A stretch of 54,739 nucleotides of DNA from an uncultured bacterium (GTDB lineage Bacteria > Bacillota > Clostridia > Oscillospirales > Oscillospiraceae). Each line of letters starts with the position of its first letter. Positions within the stretch are counted from its first letter, which is position 1. The notes below the pieces were generated by a model. That model saw nothing but the letters and a program-made list of their open reading frames with translations, made no database searches and was not told the origin of the DNA. Positions 24,578 to 32,230 of the stretch are shown one piece after another. Where the stretch lies: positions 1 to 54,739 of the forward strand of contig CASFCS010000009.1 in assembly GCA_949293245.1 (NCBI GenBank). Direction: 5' to 3'. A program made the position numbers and the translations under genes.

Positions 24578-26665
24578 TTATGCCTTGGGCGCGGCGGCGC
24601 TGCTCTTCACGTTCATGTCCGGCTTGCTCCTGGCAGCCAGCCGCTGTCCGTACCCGGTCATGGGCGTCTGTGCCTGCGTCACAGCGCTTGCAAGGCTGTT
24701 TCCTCCCCCTGCCGGGGAGCCGGGGGACTGTCCCCCGCCCTGGGCGCTGCCGCCGCCCTGGGGCGCCGCACCCACGCCCATGTCCTTTCCGGTGAGGGCC
24801 TGGAGCAGTGCGGCCATCTGGTCCATCTGCTGGGACATCTGCCGGCAGATGTTGAGGAGGGTCTGCCCCTGCTGCACCTGCTCCCGCACCTTGTCGATGC
24901 CCTCAAACTCCATCATCTCCAGCGCGCCCATGGCCTCCTGGGCCCGCTCCGGGTTGAAGAAGCCCATGCCGTAGAGCTCCTTGGCCCGCTCGTTCTGCTC
25001 CATGCGGGAGAACGGGTTCTTCTTCTGGGCCTTGATCTTCACATCGAATACGGGCCTGCGGTAGGTCTCCATCTGCCCGGGATAGGCCGCCGGGACAATC
25101 TGGTCCCGGATGGCGGAATTGTTCATGTCGATGAACTGATAACTGCCGGGGGCTGTCCCGGTAATGCGGAAAGAGCGGGTCTCGTCATAAAACTGCCGCA
25201 TCAGCTCAATGCACATGGAGTTGATCTTCACATGGGTGCGATAGCTGGCGGATATCATATCCCGGCTGGCCTTGTTGCCCGCCTCCTGGAGGGCCGCGAT
25301 GGCTGCGGCCGCGGTAACGCCCGATCCGGAGCCGCCGGAGTTGACGTCCCGGTTGGACGCCGTGTCCTTCATCTCCTCGATCTTCATGTTGATGACTTCC
25401 AGATAGATGCTGGACATGGGCTGGGTGACGATCTCCTGGAGCCTCCGGTCATCCAGCTCCCCCTCCACATGGACCAGAGGCTTGCTCCAGTCTTTAAACT
25501 CCTCCTCGTTGACCCCTGTGTTGCTGGACACAAAAAATCGCTTGCGGGTGGTCATCATGGCATTCTCCAGGATGTTGGCGGAGAGCTTGTCGATGTAGAT
25601 CTGCGGGTCCTTGCAGATGGCGACGTAGCCAAAGCCCACAGGCGTTCCCTTCTCCGGGAAAAGCACGTCCAGGACCACAGGGTATTTCCCGTGGTCATAC
25701 CAGCCCCGCTCCCGGTAATCCGGGTCGTTCTCGCTGGAGAAGAGCAAGGTGGTCCCCACGAACTTGGCATAGTGCAGCAGAGTCCTGCCGGAGGGGCTGT
25801 GTACCTTGTAGTACCAGTCCACCACCACGCTCTTCCCTGTGATATCCACGGTGTCGTCGTAGATGTACTGCTTCACGTCGATGGCGCTGCCGCCCAGCTT
25901 TCCCTTGTGCTCCGGGTACTGCTGCTCCAACAGGTCCTCGTCCACCAGCTCCACGATAAACAGATTCCGGGATTTCTGGATGTCGGTCACCCCCGGCTCC
26001 CAGAACAGCTTGAGCAGGTCGATTTCCCGGATGTCGATGTCGCCCAGGCCGTTCTCCTTGCCGCTGTTCCAGAACACGCCGTAGGCCGCCGTGCCGTGCT
26101 TGAGCTTTTCCCACCAGTTGTCCGAATAGGTCTGCTCATAGTCGTTATACTCCAGGACCACCGGCAGCACGGAGGAGAGCATCTTGGCGCTCTCCTCGTC
26201 GGACCGCTCCCTGGGCAGCACCACCGGCTCCGGGTAGTTGTCCATGGCGTCTGCGTGCTTGTTGCTGATGGCGTTGAACAGCCAGGCGCTGGTGGGCTCC
26301 GGCCTGGCGTCGGTGCTCTCCCCGGCCCTGCTGCGCTCGCGCCGCATGACCTCCCAGTGGCGCAGCTCCCACCACAGCTCGTCCTCCACCACCCGCTGCT
26401 CCAGCATGGCCTTCCCCTGCTTGTACTTCGTCAGGATTTCAATGGCCCGGGCCACCTCTTTCTCCCCGATGCGGGGCTTCTCCGCCTGGACCTCCCAGCC
26501 TGTCCGAAGCGCCCCCACCAGGGGTGTGCGGCTGTTTCCCCGCAGCAGCATGGCGGCCATCTCCGGGCTGACGCCCTCCTGCCGCTGTGCTCCGGGCAGC
26601 TCCGCCCCGGGCCTGGGCCGGGTCGAAGCCGTATTCTGGTCCCTTTTCTGTCGGAATGCTGCCAT
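24578..26665 (-). CDS. Portal protein
   Basis: 695 residues, in the size range of short-tailed-phage portals (P22 gp1 is of similar length). Features: helical N-terminal region, WWEKLKHGTAAYGVFWNSGK and IDIREIDLLKLFWEPGVTDI (portal core), a long central helix region (SGSGVTAAAAIAALQEAGNK), and a Met/Gln-rich C-terminal barrel-like tail (RQMSQQMDQMAALLQALTG) ending in Gly/Ala-rich sequence. It forms the dodecameric ring through which DNA is packaged. Directly downstream of the large terminase with a 3-bp gap. Confidence 0.88.
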   Translation of the reverse strand: MAAFRQKRDQNTASTRPRPGAELPGAQRQEGVSPEMAAMLLRGNSRTPLVGALRTGWEVQAEKPRIGEKEVARAIEILTKYKQGKAMLEQRVVEDELWWELRHWEVMRRERSRAGESTDARPEPTSAWLFNAISNKHADAMDNYPEPVVLPRERSDEESAKMLSSVLPVVLEYNDYEQTYSDNWWEKLKHGTAAYGVFWNSGKENGLGDIDIREIDLLKLFWEPGVTDIQKSRNLFIVELVDEDLLEQQYPEHKGKLGGSAIDVKQYIYDDTVDITGKSVVVDWYYKVHSPSGRTLLHYAKFVGTTLLFSSENDPDYRERGWYDHGKYPVVLDVLFPEKGTPVGFGYVAICKDPQIYIDKLSANILENAMMTTRKRFFVSSNTGVNEEEFKDWSKPLVHVEGELDDRRLQEIVTQPMSSIYLEVINMKIEEMKDTASNRDVNSGGSGSGVTAAAAIAALQEAGNKASRDMISASYRTHVKINSMCIELMRQFYDETRSFRITGTAPGSYQFIDMNNSAIRDQIVPAAYPGQMETYRRPVFDVKIKAQKKNPFSRMEQNERAKELYGMGFFNPERAQEAMGALEMMEFEGIDKVREQVQQGQTLLNICRQMSQQMDQMAALLQALTGKDMGVGAAPQGGGSAQGGGQSPGSPAGGGNSLASAVTQAQTPMTGYGQRLAARSKPDMNVKSSAAAPKA

Positions 26666-26668
26666 GGT

Positions 26669-28111
26669 CTAGTACCTCCTGAAAAATTCGTATCGGTCGT
26701 ACCGCAGGTCATCGTCGGTAGACAGCGGGTCATATACCACAAGGGGAGGGGCCTTTTTAGGCCGCGGCGCGATGGGGTTTTTCATGCAGACGTACCGCAG
26801 CTCGTCGTAGATGTGGTCCTCTCCGTCGGTGTCGATGTCCTCCACGTCCTTCTCGTCATACACCAGATTCGGGACCGTGCGGATAAAGTGCCTGCAAGTA
26901 GAGAACACATAGAGCATGGGGACCCCGCCCTCGTCGAAGGCCAGGCGGTGGTGTACCTGCATCTTCCCGTCAATGCGGGCGTTGTCACCCCGGTCAAAAT
27001 AGATCCGCTCCCGCTCCATCAGGGCCCCGATGCTCTCCGTGCCCTGGCTCCCCCAGATCGCCGGATCTCCCACCCGGCTGATGCGCTTCCCCTTGAGGTT
27101 GGGGTCCTCCCCTTCTATGCGCTTTATCTGCCGCGCCACCTCCGCGGGTTCCAGCCTCACGCCGGTGTTGGGCGTGCCCGTACAGCCGTAATACTCCCGG
27201 ATGCGGTAGAGCCGCCGGTCATGGTCCACGGCGTACCACCCCACGGAGAACGGCCTGGAATACCCCCAGTCCATGGCGCACCAGATGGGCCAGGTGTCCG
27301 GCACATGAAACGGGGCAATGACGTGGGTATTCACGCGGTCGCCGTAGTGGTCGCTGTCGTTGCGCCACTCGGTGAACACCTGGCCGGAGAAGGTGTCCCA
27401 GTTGCCGTACAGCAGGGCGTTTCTCTCCTGCTCCGGCATGGAGGCCAATCTGGTGAGGTAATCCGGGTCATTGGCCAGCAATATCTTGTTGTCAAACACC
27501 GAGGAGGGCACAAAGATGCGGGACTTCCAGCGGATCTCCTCATGGCCGTCCGGGTGCCGGATCTTCACCTGTTCCCAGATGGTCTCCATGGGCTTGGCGG
27601 CTGTGATGAACCGCTCCTTGACCCATCCGTGTCCCACGCCGCCAGGGTTTGCCTGGGCGCGGGTGTAACAGCGGGTCCCCGGGCCGTTTGGCCGGTTGCG
27701 GGAGAACAGATAGCTGTACTCCTCCCACAAAAACTGCGTCAGCTCGTCAAAGTCGATAAAGTCATACCGCTTGCCCTGGTAGTTGGTGCGGTCCTTGGTG
27801 TGCTGCATGGAGCCGAAGTAGATCTTGGCGCCGCTGGGGAAGGTCCAGACGTGCTTGCTCTCGTTGAATTTGGCCCTGCGGTATGCCCGCTTGTAGATCT
27901 CGGTGGATCGGTCCATCAGCTCCGTGAGCTGTGGATAGGTCTTTCTGAGAATAAGTCCGCGGTAATAGGGGATCTCCACCTGCCGCAGGGCCTCGGCCAG
28001 GGCGCAGTCGGACTTGCCGCCTCCGGCAGCGCCTCCGTACAGGGCCTCGTCCTCAAAGCGGGCCATAAGGGCAGCCTGTCTGGGCTGGGGCCTCCAGATC
28101 ACGTTACCCAA
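26669..28111 (-). CDS. Terminase large subunit
   Basis: 480 residues if TTG at 28111 is the start. That TTG lies 8 bases after AAGGAGG and overlaps the end of the small-subunit gene. An ATG at 28147 is the alternative but lacks a spaced RBS. Walker A GGAAGGGKS (about residues 26-34), Walker B YDFIDFDE, and the C-terminal nuclease core (WCAMDWGYSRPFSVGWYAVD, then RVGDPAIWGSQGTESIGAL) are all present. ATP-driven motor that packages and cuts concatemeric DNA. Sits between small terminase and portal as usual. Confidence 0.92.
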   Translation of the reverse strand: MGNVIWRPQPRQAALMARFEDEALYGGAAGGGKSDCALAEALRQVEIPYYRGLILRKTYPQLTELMDRSTEIYKRAYRRAKFNESKHVWTFPSGAKIYFGSMQHTKDRTNYQGKRYDFIDFDELTQFLWEEYSYLFSRNRPNGPGTRCYTRAQANPGGVGHGWVKERFITAAKPMETIWEQVKIRHPDGHEEIRWKSRIFVPSSVFDNKILLANDPDYLTRLASMPEQERNALLYGNWDTFSGQVFTEWRNDSDHYGDRVNTHVIAPFHVPDTWPIWCAMDWGYSRPFSVGWYAVDHDRRLYRIREYYGCTGTPNTGVRLEPAEVARQIKRIEGEDPNLKGKRISRVGDPAIWGSQGTESIGALMERERIYFDRGDNARIDGKMQVHHRLAFDEGGVPMLYVFSTCRHFIRTVPNLVYDEKDVEDIDTDGEDHIYDELRYVCMKNPIAPRPKKAPPLVVYDPLSTDDDLRYDRYEFFRRY

Positions 28112-28616
28112 CGGCTCCGCCTCCTTCCGGCTCAGGCGGCGCGGCATCCTCCATGACGGGAGGCAGCAGCACAATGCCGCTCCCCTCGTCTCCGTCCGGG
28201 TCCTTTTCCTCGGGGCTGTATTTCCAGGTACCCGGCCTGCGGTTGGTCAGCCAGAACATGGCGCTGGTGGGGTCCGGCGGCACCACCTTGTTGGTGGTGG
28301 TCACCAGCTCCACCACATTCCCGGCCCGGTCCAGTTTTTGCTCCCGCCTGGTCTCCACATACTCAAATCCGCAGGCCCGCTTGTACAAAGCCGCCTCCAC
28401 GTTGTCGTCCGGCTCCTCACACGCCTGCGTGAAAGCCTCTGCCAGCGCCGCATAGCGCCCGTCCCCCTGGCCGCCCAGGTCCAGGTACTTCCGGAAGGTG
28501 GAGTAGGCAATACGCAGCTTCCCGGCGATCTCCTTTGCCGTCGCTCCCTTCCGCGCCCAATTTTCGATCTTGCCCAGGTACGGAGAAACGTGGGTCTCGT
28601 ATTTGCTTTTCGCCAT
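28104..28616 (-). CDS. Terminase small subunit
   Basis: 170 residues from ATG at 28616. N-terminal helix-turn-helix (KIENWARKGATAKEIAGKLR, STFRKYL, about residues 15-45) is followed by an oligomerisation region with FEYVETRREQKLDRAGNVVE, a phrase common to small terminases, and PPDPTSAMFWLTNRRPGTWK. It recognises the packaging site and loads the large subunit. First gene behind late-promoter-like copy 3; its stop overlaps the TTG start of the large subunit. Confidence 0.88.
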   Translation of the reverse strand: MAKSKYETHVSPYLGKIENWARKGATAKEIAGKLRIAYSTFRKYLDLGGQGDGRYAALAEAFTQACEEPDDNVEAALYKRACGFEYVETRREQKLDRAGNVVELVTTTNKVVPPDPTSAMFWLTNRRPGTWKYSPEEKDPDGDEGSGIVLLPPVMEDAAPPEPEGGGAVG

Positions 28617-28650
28617 ATCTCCATACCCTCCCTTTCTGCATGCTGATCTC

Positions 28651-28686
28651 ATCGTATCAGGGAACCGGTCAAATTGCGCCCCGAAA
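28651..28686 (-). promoter_or_regulatory. Late-promoter-like element, copy 3 (before terminase)
   Basis: Minus strand: GTTTCGGGGCGCAAT, 12 bases, CTGATACGAT. Matches copies 1 and 2 in both blocks and spacing. The terminase small-subunit ATG is 35 bases downstream of the TGATAC block. Marks the likely start of the late transcript. Confidence 0.65.
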
Positions 28687-28689
28687 CCC

Positions 28690-28889
28690 GGGAAAAGTTG
28701 AGAGAGAAGGAGAGGGACGCGCTCGCGCCCCCCCTCCTCAGAGAAAAGAAAAATATATAAAAAGAAAAGAGAGGGGTTCCCCCCTCTCCCTCTCTCCCCC
28801 ATGTAGGCTAGCATAAGAAACGGCCCCAGGGTTTGTGCCCCAGGGCCGTACTTTTTGCTTATGCTATGCTAAAGCACACCATCAGCATA
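28690..28889. other. Early/late junction: purine-rich tract and nested hairpin
   Basis: No gene seen. Bases about 28700-28800 are a strand-asymmetric A/G-rich and C/T-rich run. At 28806-28876 an outer inverted repeat (GCTAGCATAAG / CTTATGCTATGC) encloses an inner stem (ACGGCCC ... GGGCCGT). On the minus strand the inner stem is followed by TTTCTTATG, so it may end the early transcript coming from 28890 and above. This is where an antiterminator or late switch would act. Confidence 0.5.
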
Positions 28890-29237
28890 TCAAATGATGA
28901 ACATGGCAGCATCTTTTGCAGAAACCAGGAACACCGTTGCACGCAGAACAACTTCGTCGCGCTCGATGCTTTCCTGGCTTTGGAAAAGAATCATGTCGCG
29001 CTTGAGCATTTCGGAGGCGATCATATACGCCATGGTATTTCTGGCGTGCAGGACCTCATCTCTGAAATAGTCCGCGTTACAGATGCAGTCCCTCGAAATC
29101 TTCACCTCGCTCCTCACTCGTACCGGCGTCAAGTTCACGATTTTGTGGGAAATACGTGTCGTGATGAGCTGCTGCCGGTCGTAGCCGCCCAGCTTCCTGA
29201 TGAGCCAGGACCTTATGCGCCGCAGGATATTTTTCAT
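28890..29237 (-). CDS. Phage early protein, unknown (115 aa)
   Basis: Start ATG at 29237, overlapping the upstream stop. N-terminus is a basic amphipathic helix (MKNILRRIRSWLIRKLGG); the rest is mixed helix/strand (KIVNLTPVRVRSEVKISRDC, ending LVSAKDAAMFII). No family recognised. It is the last gene before the early/late junction, a position often held by late-gene activators, but no DNA-binding motif is evident. Confidence 0.5.
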   Translation of the reverse strand: MKNILRRIRSWLIRKLGGYDRQQLITTRISHKIVNLTPVRVRSEVKISRDCICNADYFRDEVLHARNTMAYMIASEMLKRDMILFQSQESIERDEVVLRATVFLVSAKDAAMFII

Positions 29238-29422
29238 CCCTCTACCCCCTGAAAGCTCTCTCTGACCTTCCCGCCCGGGAGGTCGAACTCGACGGTGTGA
29301 TACCGCCCCCTGGGGTGGATGTAGACCACCTTTCCCCTCATGGGGCGCTTGGGACTGTTTTTCTCTCCCTCCCGGTCCCAGAAGGTCTCCGGGCGTCGTA
29401 CCACCTTTTGCCCAACCTTCAC
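29234..29422 (-). CDS. Small phage protein with SH3-like pattern (62 aa)
   Basis: GTG start at 29422, nine bases after GGAGG, overlapping the MazG-like stop (GTGA); its own stop overlaps the next ATG. Sequence MKVGQKVVRRPETFWDREGE then PMRGKVVYIHPRGRYHTVEF has the alternation of a small beta-barrel, a type frequent among tiny phage early proteins. Function unknown. The overlapping start and stop show it is translated as part of the operon. Confidence 0.6.
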   Translation of the reverse strand: MKVGQKVVRRPETFWDREGEKNSPKRPMRGKVVYIHPRGRYHTVEFDLPGGKVRESFQGVEG

Positions 29423-30000
29423 AGCGCCTTGCCTCCGTGCCGGTAGGGTCTGGTCTTGTTGTACGCATGCTTGATGTCCAGGGCCATCTCCATGTCCACG
29501 CCGTTCTTCTCGGCCCATTCCTGGATTTCGCAAACGCAGCGCGCCATCCGAAGGGCGACGGCGTAGGTCCCAGAGGCCAGGCACCAACACGAATACGCCA
29601 GGGAAAGGAGCAAGTGCCAGCGGGCAATGCATTCCCCCAGAGGGGCGTTATAAATGCGGCACGGCACATCGCACATGATGGTCGTTCTGGCCTGCAACAG
29701 CAGGGCGTCCGTGTCGAACTCCTCCTTGCCGAAGTAGTCCAGCACCCGGATGATGCAGTCGGCCAGCTCCATGGCGATACCCTCCGGCTTCTCGTCCTTT
29801 CGCTCGTTCATGTCGGTTACCACAAATCCGTTCGTTTCCACGAAATACATCATGGGACGGTTGGCCCGCAGCTCCTCCAGAGCCTCGGACAGCTCGCTAT
29901 GGAAAAGTGAGATAATCTCCCCGAAAGTTCTGGGGGCATCCCACCAGCCGTGCGCCACGGCGTTCTGGTGGACCTCCTGTGAAAACTCATTCATCCTCAT
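29419..30000 (-). CDS. MazG-like nucleotide pyrophosphohydrolase
   Basis: 193 residues from ATG at 30000, eight bases after GGAGGA. The N-terminal helices (FSQEVHQNAVAHGWWDAPRT, then FHSELSEALEELRANRP) match the all-alpha MazG/dUTPase-2 fold, with ExxE-type Mg ligands (SELSEALEE), and the second part supplies ELADCIIRVLDY. The C-terminal half is unusual, Cys/Ala-rich and helical (LSLAYSCWCLASGTYAVALR), and may be a fused domain. Family role: hydrolyses non-canonical (d)NTPs. Phage versions may adjust nucleotide pools or ppGpp. Confidence 0.75.
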   Translation of the reverse strand: MRMNEFSQEVHQNAVAHGWWDAPRTFGEIISLFHSELSEALEELRANRPMMYFVETNGFVVTDMNERKDEKPEGIAMELADCIIRVLDYFGKEEFDTDALLLQARTTIMCDVPCRIYNAPLGECIARWHLLLSLAYSCWCLASGTYAVALRMARCVCEIQEWAEKNGVDMEMALDIKHAYNKTRPYRHGGKAL

Positions 30001-30163
30001 GTCTCTTTCCTCCATTAAGCTCCAGCATCTTCTCCCGCACCAGCTTATCAATGACGCGCCCCTTATCCCCGTACCCGCACATGTCGGCCAGCTTGTCCAG
30101 GTTATGGGCGGTCTGTGCGGTGACCAGCACGCTGATGCGCCGCAGGTTTTTCTTCTGTCTCAT
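29987..30163 (-). CDS. Ribbon-helix-helix protein, candidate antitoxin (58 aa)
   Basis: ATG at 30163 overlapping the MazF-like stop (ATGA); stop lies inside the start of the MazG-like gene. RRISVLVTAQTAHNLDKLAD (beta strand then helix A) and GDKGRVIDKLVREKMLEL (turn and helix B) form a clear ribbon-helix-helix DNA-binding fold. RHH proteins are the antitoxins of several MazF-type toxins (for example the Bacillus EndoA partner). The gene order here, toxin then antitoxin, is reversed from the common one. Pairing is inferred from overlap and fold; it could instead be a phage regulator. Confidence 0.65.
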   Translation of the reverse strand: MRQKKNLRRISVLVTAQTAHNLDKLADMCGYGDKGRVIDKLVREKMLELNGGKRHEDE

Positions 30164-30681
30164 ACTCGGGCCCTTCTCTCCATGTTCATTCCATCCAGCA
30201 GGTACTTGTACAGCTCCTCATAGAGGTCCCGTTCCGCCTGCGTCCTCACGAATTCCGCGTCAGGCTGGTCTCGGGGCGAAGGAGCCAGTTCCCTGTGCTC
30301 CGGCCCGGTCCTTTCCCCGTCCTCTTCCCGGCTTGCAAGGCCGTATGCGCCCAGGGCGAGCCCTGCCATGATGCCGATATCCAGCGAGGCCATCTCGGCT
30401 CTTGTACAGCGCCCCACGAACTTCCCGATGCGGCTTTTGTCCACGGTGTAGATGTGCTCGCACAGCGCTGTGCTCTGGATGGGCGTAGAGCGGATGGTGA
30501 TGTGCTCGGGCAGGTCCTTCTTCTCGGAGCCGGTACACATGACGACCGCCACACATGGGCTGGTCCTGTTGAGCTCATTGCAGCTCACAATGATGCCGGG
30601 CCGGTCCTTCTCCATCTCGTGCCCTGTGGCGTATGGGATAGAGACGTAAAAGATATCTCCACGGTTGATCTCGTCATACAT
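30160..30681 (-). CDS. MazF/PemK-like endoribonuclease-fold protein
   Basis: 173 residues. INRGDIFYVSIPYATGHEME followed by KDRPGIIVSCNELNR, and later GRCTRAEMASLDIGIMAGLA, match the PemK/MazF fold, with the RPGIIVS strand typical of the family. A C-terminal extension of about 55 charged residues is not usual. MazF proteins cleave mRNA at short sequences; phage copies may be toxins or regulators. The next gene, overlapping by 4 bp, encodes a ribbon-helix-helix protein, so a toxin-antitoxin pair is plausible. Confidence 0.78.
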   Translation of the reverse strand: MYDEINRGDIFYVSIPYATGHEMEKDRPGIIVSCNELNRTSPCVAVVMCTGSEKKDLPEHITIRSTPIQSTALCEHIYTVDKSRIGKFVGRCTRAEMASLDIGIMAGLALGAYGLASREEDGERTGPEHRELAPSPRDQPDAEFVRTQAERDLYEELYKYLLDGMNMERRARV

Positions 30682-30684
30682 CGG

Positions 30685-31095
30685 TCACACCTCCGTGATG
30701 GTCAGCCCAGCCGGCTCCCGCGTCAGTTTCCGCTTTCGCCGCTGGTAGGCGCTGTCCGCTGCGGCCATGCCGGGGTGGTCCAAACGATAACGGCGGGCTT
30801 TTTTCCGCAGCTCCTCCGCGTGGGCGGCGTAGTACCGGCGGTTCCGCTCCCGGTTGTCTCTGGCGGCCTCCCGTGCCCTCCGGCGCTCCCGGTTTTTCCC
30901 GTCATACCAGCCGATGTGCTTGTAGCTGGCGGCAAAACAGCTGGAGCAGCAGAAATAGGTGGTGGCCTGCCTCTTCCCATCCCTCTCCACCTGTCGGACC
31001 CACGGGGTATCTGCCGTGGTGACGATAGAGCGCCCGCAGGTGCCGCACACGCGATGAAGGGTCAGGCGGTTTGGCGTTTCCCTCCGCACGCTCAT
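30685..31095 (-). CDS. Zinc-ribbon protein with basic helix
   Basis: 136 residues. Two Cys pairs, CGTCG (residues 17-21) and CCSSC (about 49-53), predict a zinc ribbon. They are followed by a strongly basic helical region (RERRRAREAARDNRERNRRY) and NRRYYAAHAEELRKKARRYR, a phrase seen near HNH-type nuclease domains, though no HNH triad is visible. Overlaps neighbours by 4 bp upstream. Probably nucleic-acid binding; function unknown. Confidence 0.6.
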   Translation of the reverse strand: MSVRRETPNRLTLHRVCGTCGRSIVTTADTPWVRQVERDGKRQATTYFCCSSCFAASYKHIGWYDGKNRERRRAREAARDNRERNRRYYAAHAEELRKKARRYRLDHPGMAAADSAYQRRKRKLTREPAGLTITEV

Positions 31096-31496
31096 AGCGC
31101 CGTCACCTCCTCCGACTTCCGCTCCCCGTTCTGGTGGGCAGATGTCTTGGTGTCCGCTCCCCCTCTGGGCACCACGCCCACGATGTAGTCGCCGGTTTCC
31201 GCATCCCGGCGCGCATGGATCTCATACCGCCGCCGGACATCCGCCGTGTCGAAAGGCGGAAGCCGCAGCCGCCGGCCCAGCTCCTCCATGGTCTCCTCGT
31301 CCGTCACCATCTCACCGAACTGCCGCGCCACAACGGTAAGGAGCGCATCGGTGTGGTTCTGGAGTTCAATGGCCCCGGCGTGGACCTCATCCAGTTGGCC
31401 CCTCAGCTTCATGATGAGCTTGTCCTGGTCCGCCACCTTCTTCCGGTATCGGCCCAGCTCGTGCTCCAGCTTCCTGATTTTGTCGATATTCCGCAT
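31092..31496 (-). CDS. Phage protein with N-terminal coiled coil (134 aa)
   Basis: Residues 5-60 form a coiled coil (IRKLEHELGRYRKKVADQDK and on to QLDEVHAGAIELQNHTDALL). The C-terminal half is polar and probably flexible. No known domain. It begins one base after the previous stop and overlaps the next gene by 4 bp, so it is part of the replication-region operon. No function proposed. Confidence 0.55.
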   Translation of the reverse strand: MRNIDKIRKLEHELGRYRKKVADQDKLIMKLRGQLDEVHAGAIELQNHTDALLTVVARQFGEMVTDEETMEELGRRLRLPPFDTADVRRRYEIHARRDAETGDYIVGVVPRGGADTKTSAHQNGERKSEEVTAL

Positions 31497-31497
31497 A

Positions 31498-31716
31498 TCA
31501 GTCCGTCCTTTCGTAATATTTCAGGAGATTTCCCGCAACAGAGCAGGCTTTCCAGCCCACTGCGTCCCGGGACGCGCAGTATTGCCTGATATAATCCCGC
31601 TCGGCCTCCCGGTCCGGGAATGTGACGCATCCGCCTTCACAGTGGACGCACAGGCGCTCGTCCCATGTGAAGAACGGGCACGACCAGGTCCTGTTGGAAT
31701 AGCCCATCTCAGACAC
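31498..31716 (-). CDS. Small Cys-rich phage protein (72 aa)
   Basis: Contains C13, then CVHCEGGC, and two further Cys near the C-terminus (RQYCASRD, KACSVAG), which suggests one or two metal sites. Start overlaps the helicase-loader-like gene. Proteins of this size and pattern are common next to replication genes in clostridial prophages. Function unknown. Confidence 0.6.
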   Translation of the reverse strand: MSEMGYSNRTWSCPFFTWDERLCVHCEGGCVTFPDREAERDYIRQYCASRDAVGWKACSVAGNLLKYYERTD

Positions 31717-32230
31717 TCCCGCCTCCGCTCAGTTCCTTGCGCGCTCCCCCGGGCAGCCCAACAGGATTTGCCCGCAGCAGCCTCTCGTAGGTGTCCATAA
31801 AGCCCTGCATATCGAACATTCCCTCCCCGGGGTGGAAAAACGCCTCCATGCCCCCCATCTCGTCTATGACCTTGCGCGTCCTGGTGGGCAGCGTGCTGTA
31901 CGCCTCCTCCGGGTCCCCGCATTCCAGCAGCACGGCGCTCCTGGCCTGGAGGTACGCGCACCGGATCTCCTGCGCCACCTCCTGCCCCACCGTCTGGGCA
32001 GCCTCCAGCATCTCGGCAATGGTGGGCGGAAATTTGCACGCGCGGCACAGCCGGATGACCGCCTTCTGGGCCGTCCAGAAATCCACCTCCCGCAGGCAGG
32101 CTGTCCACAGGGTGATGGTGGGGGCCAGCTTTTCCTTGAGGCTCTGCTGGGTCTGGGCCCGGAACATCTCCGCGTTGGGGTAGGCGATCATCAGCAGGGC
32201 GAAGATCTCGGTCATTTCAGCCCGGGTCAT
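31709..32230 (-). CDS. Helicase-loader / G39P-like replication protein
   Basis: 173 residues. All-helical; MTRAEMTEIFALLMIAYPNA, then LWTACLREVDFWTAQKAVIR and FPPTIAEMLEAAQ match the family of 'loader and inhibitor of G40P' proteins (SPP1 gp39-like). Those bring the replicative helicase to the phage origin. Overlaps the DUF4373 replication protein by 4 bp, the usual pairing in Firmicute prophages. Confidence 0.7.
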   Translation of the reverse strand: MTRAEMTEIFALLMIAYPNAEMFRAQTQQSLKEKLAPTITLWTACLREVDFWTAQKAVIRLCRACKFPPTIAEMLEAAQTVGQEVAQEIRCAYLQARSAVLLECGDPEEAYSTLPTRTRKVIDEMGGMEAFFHPGEGMFDMQGFMDTYERLLRANPVGLPGGARKELSGGGSV

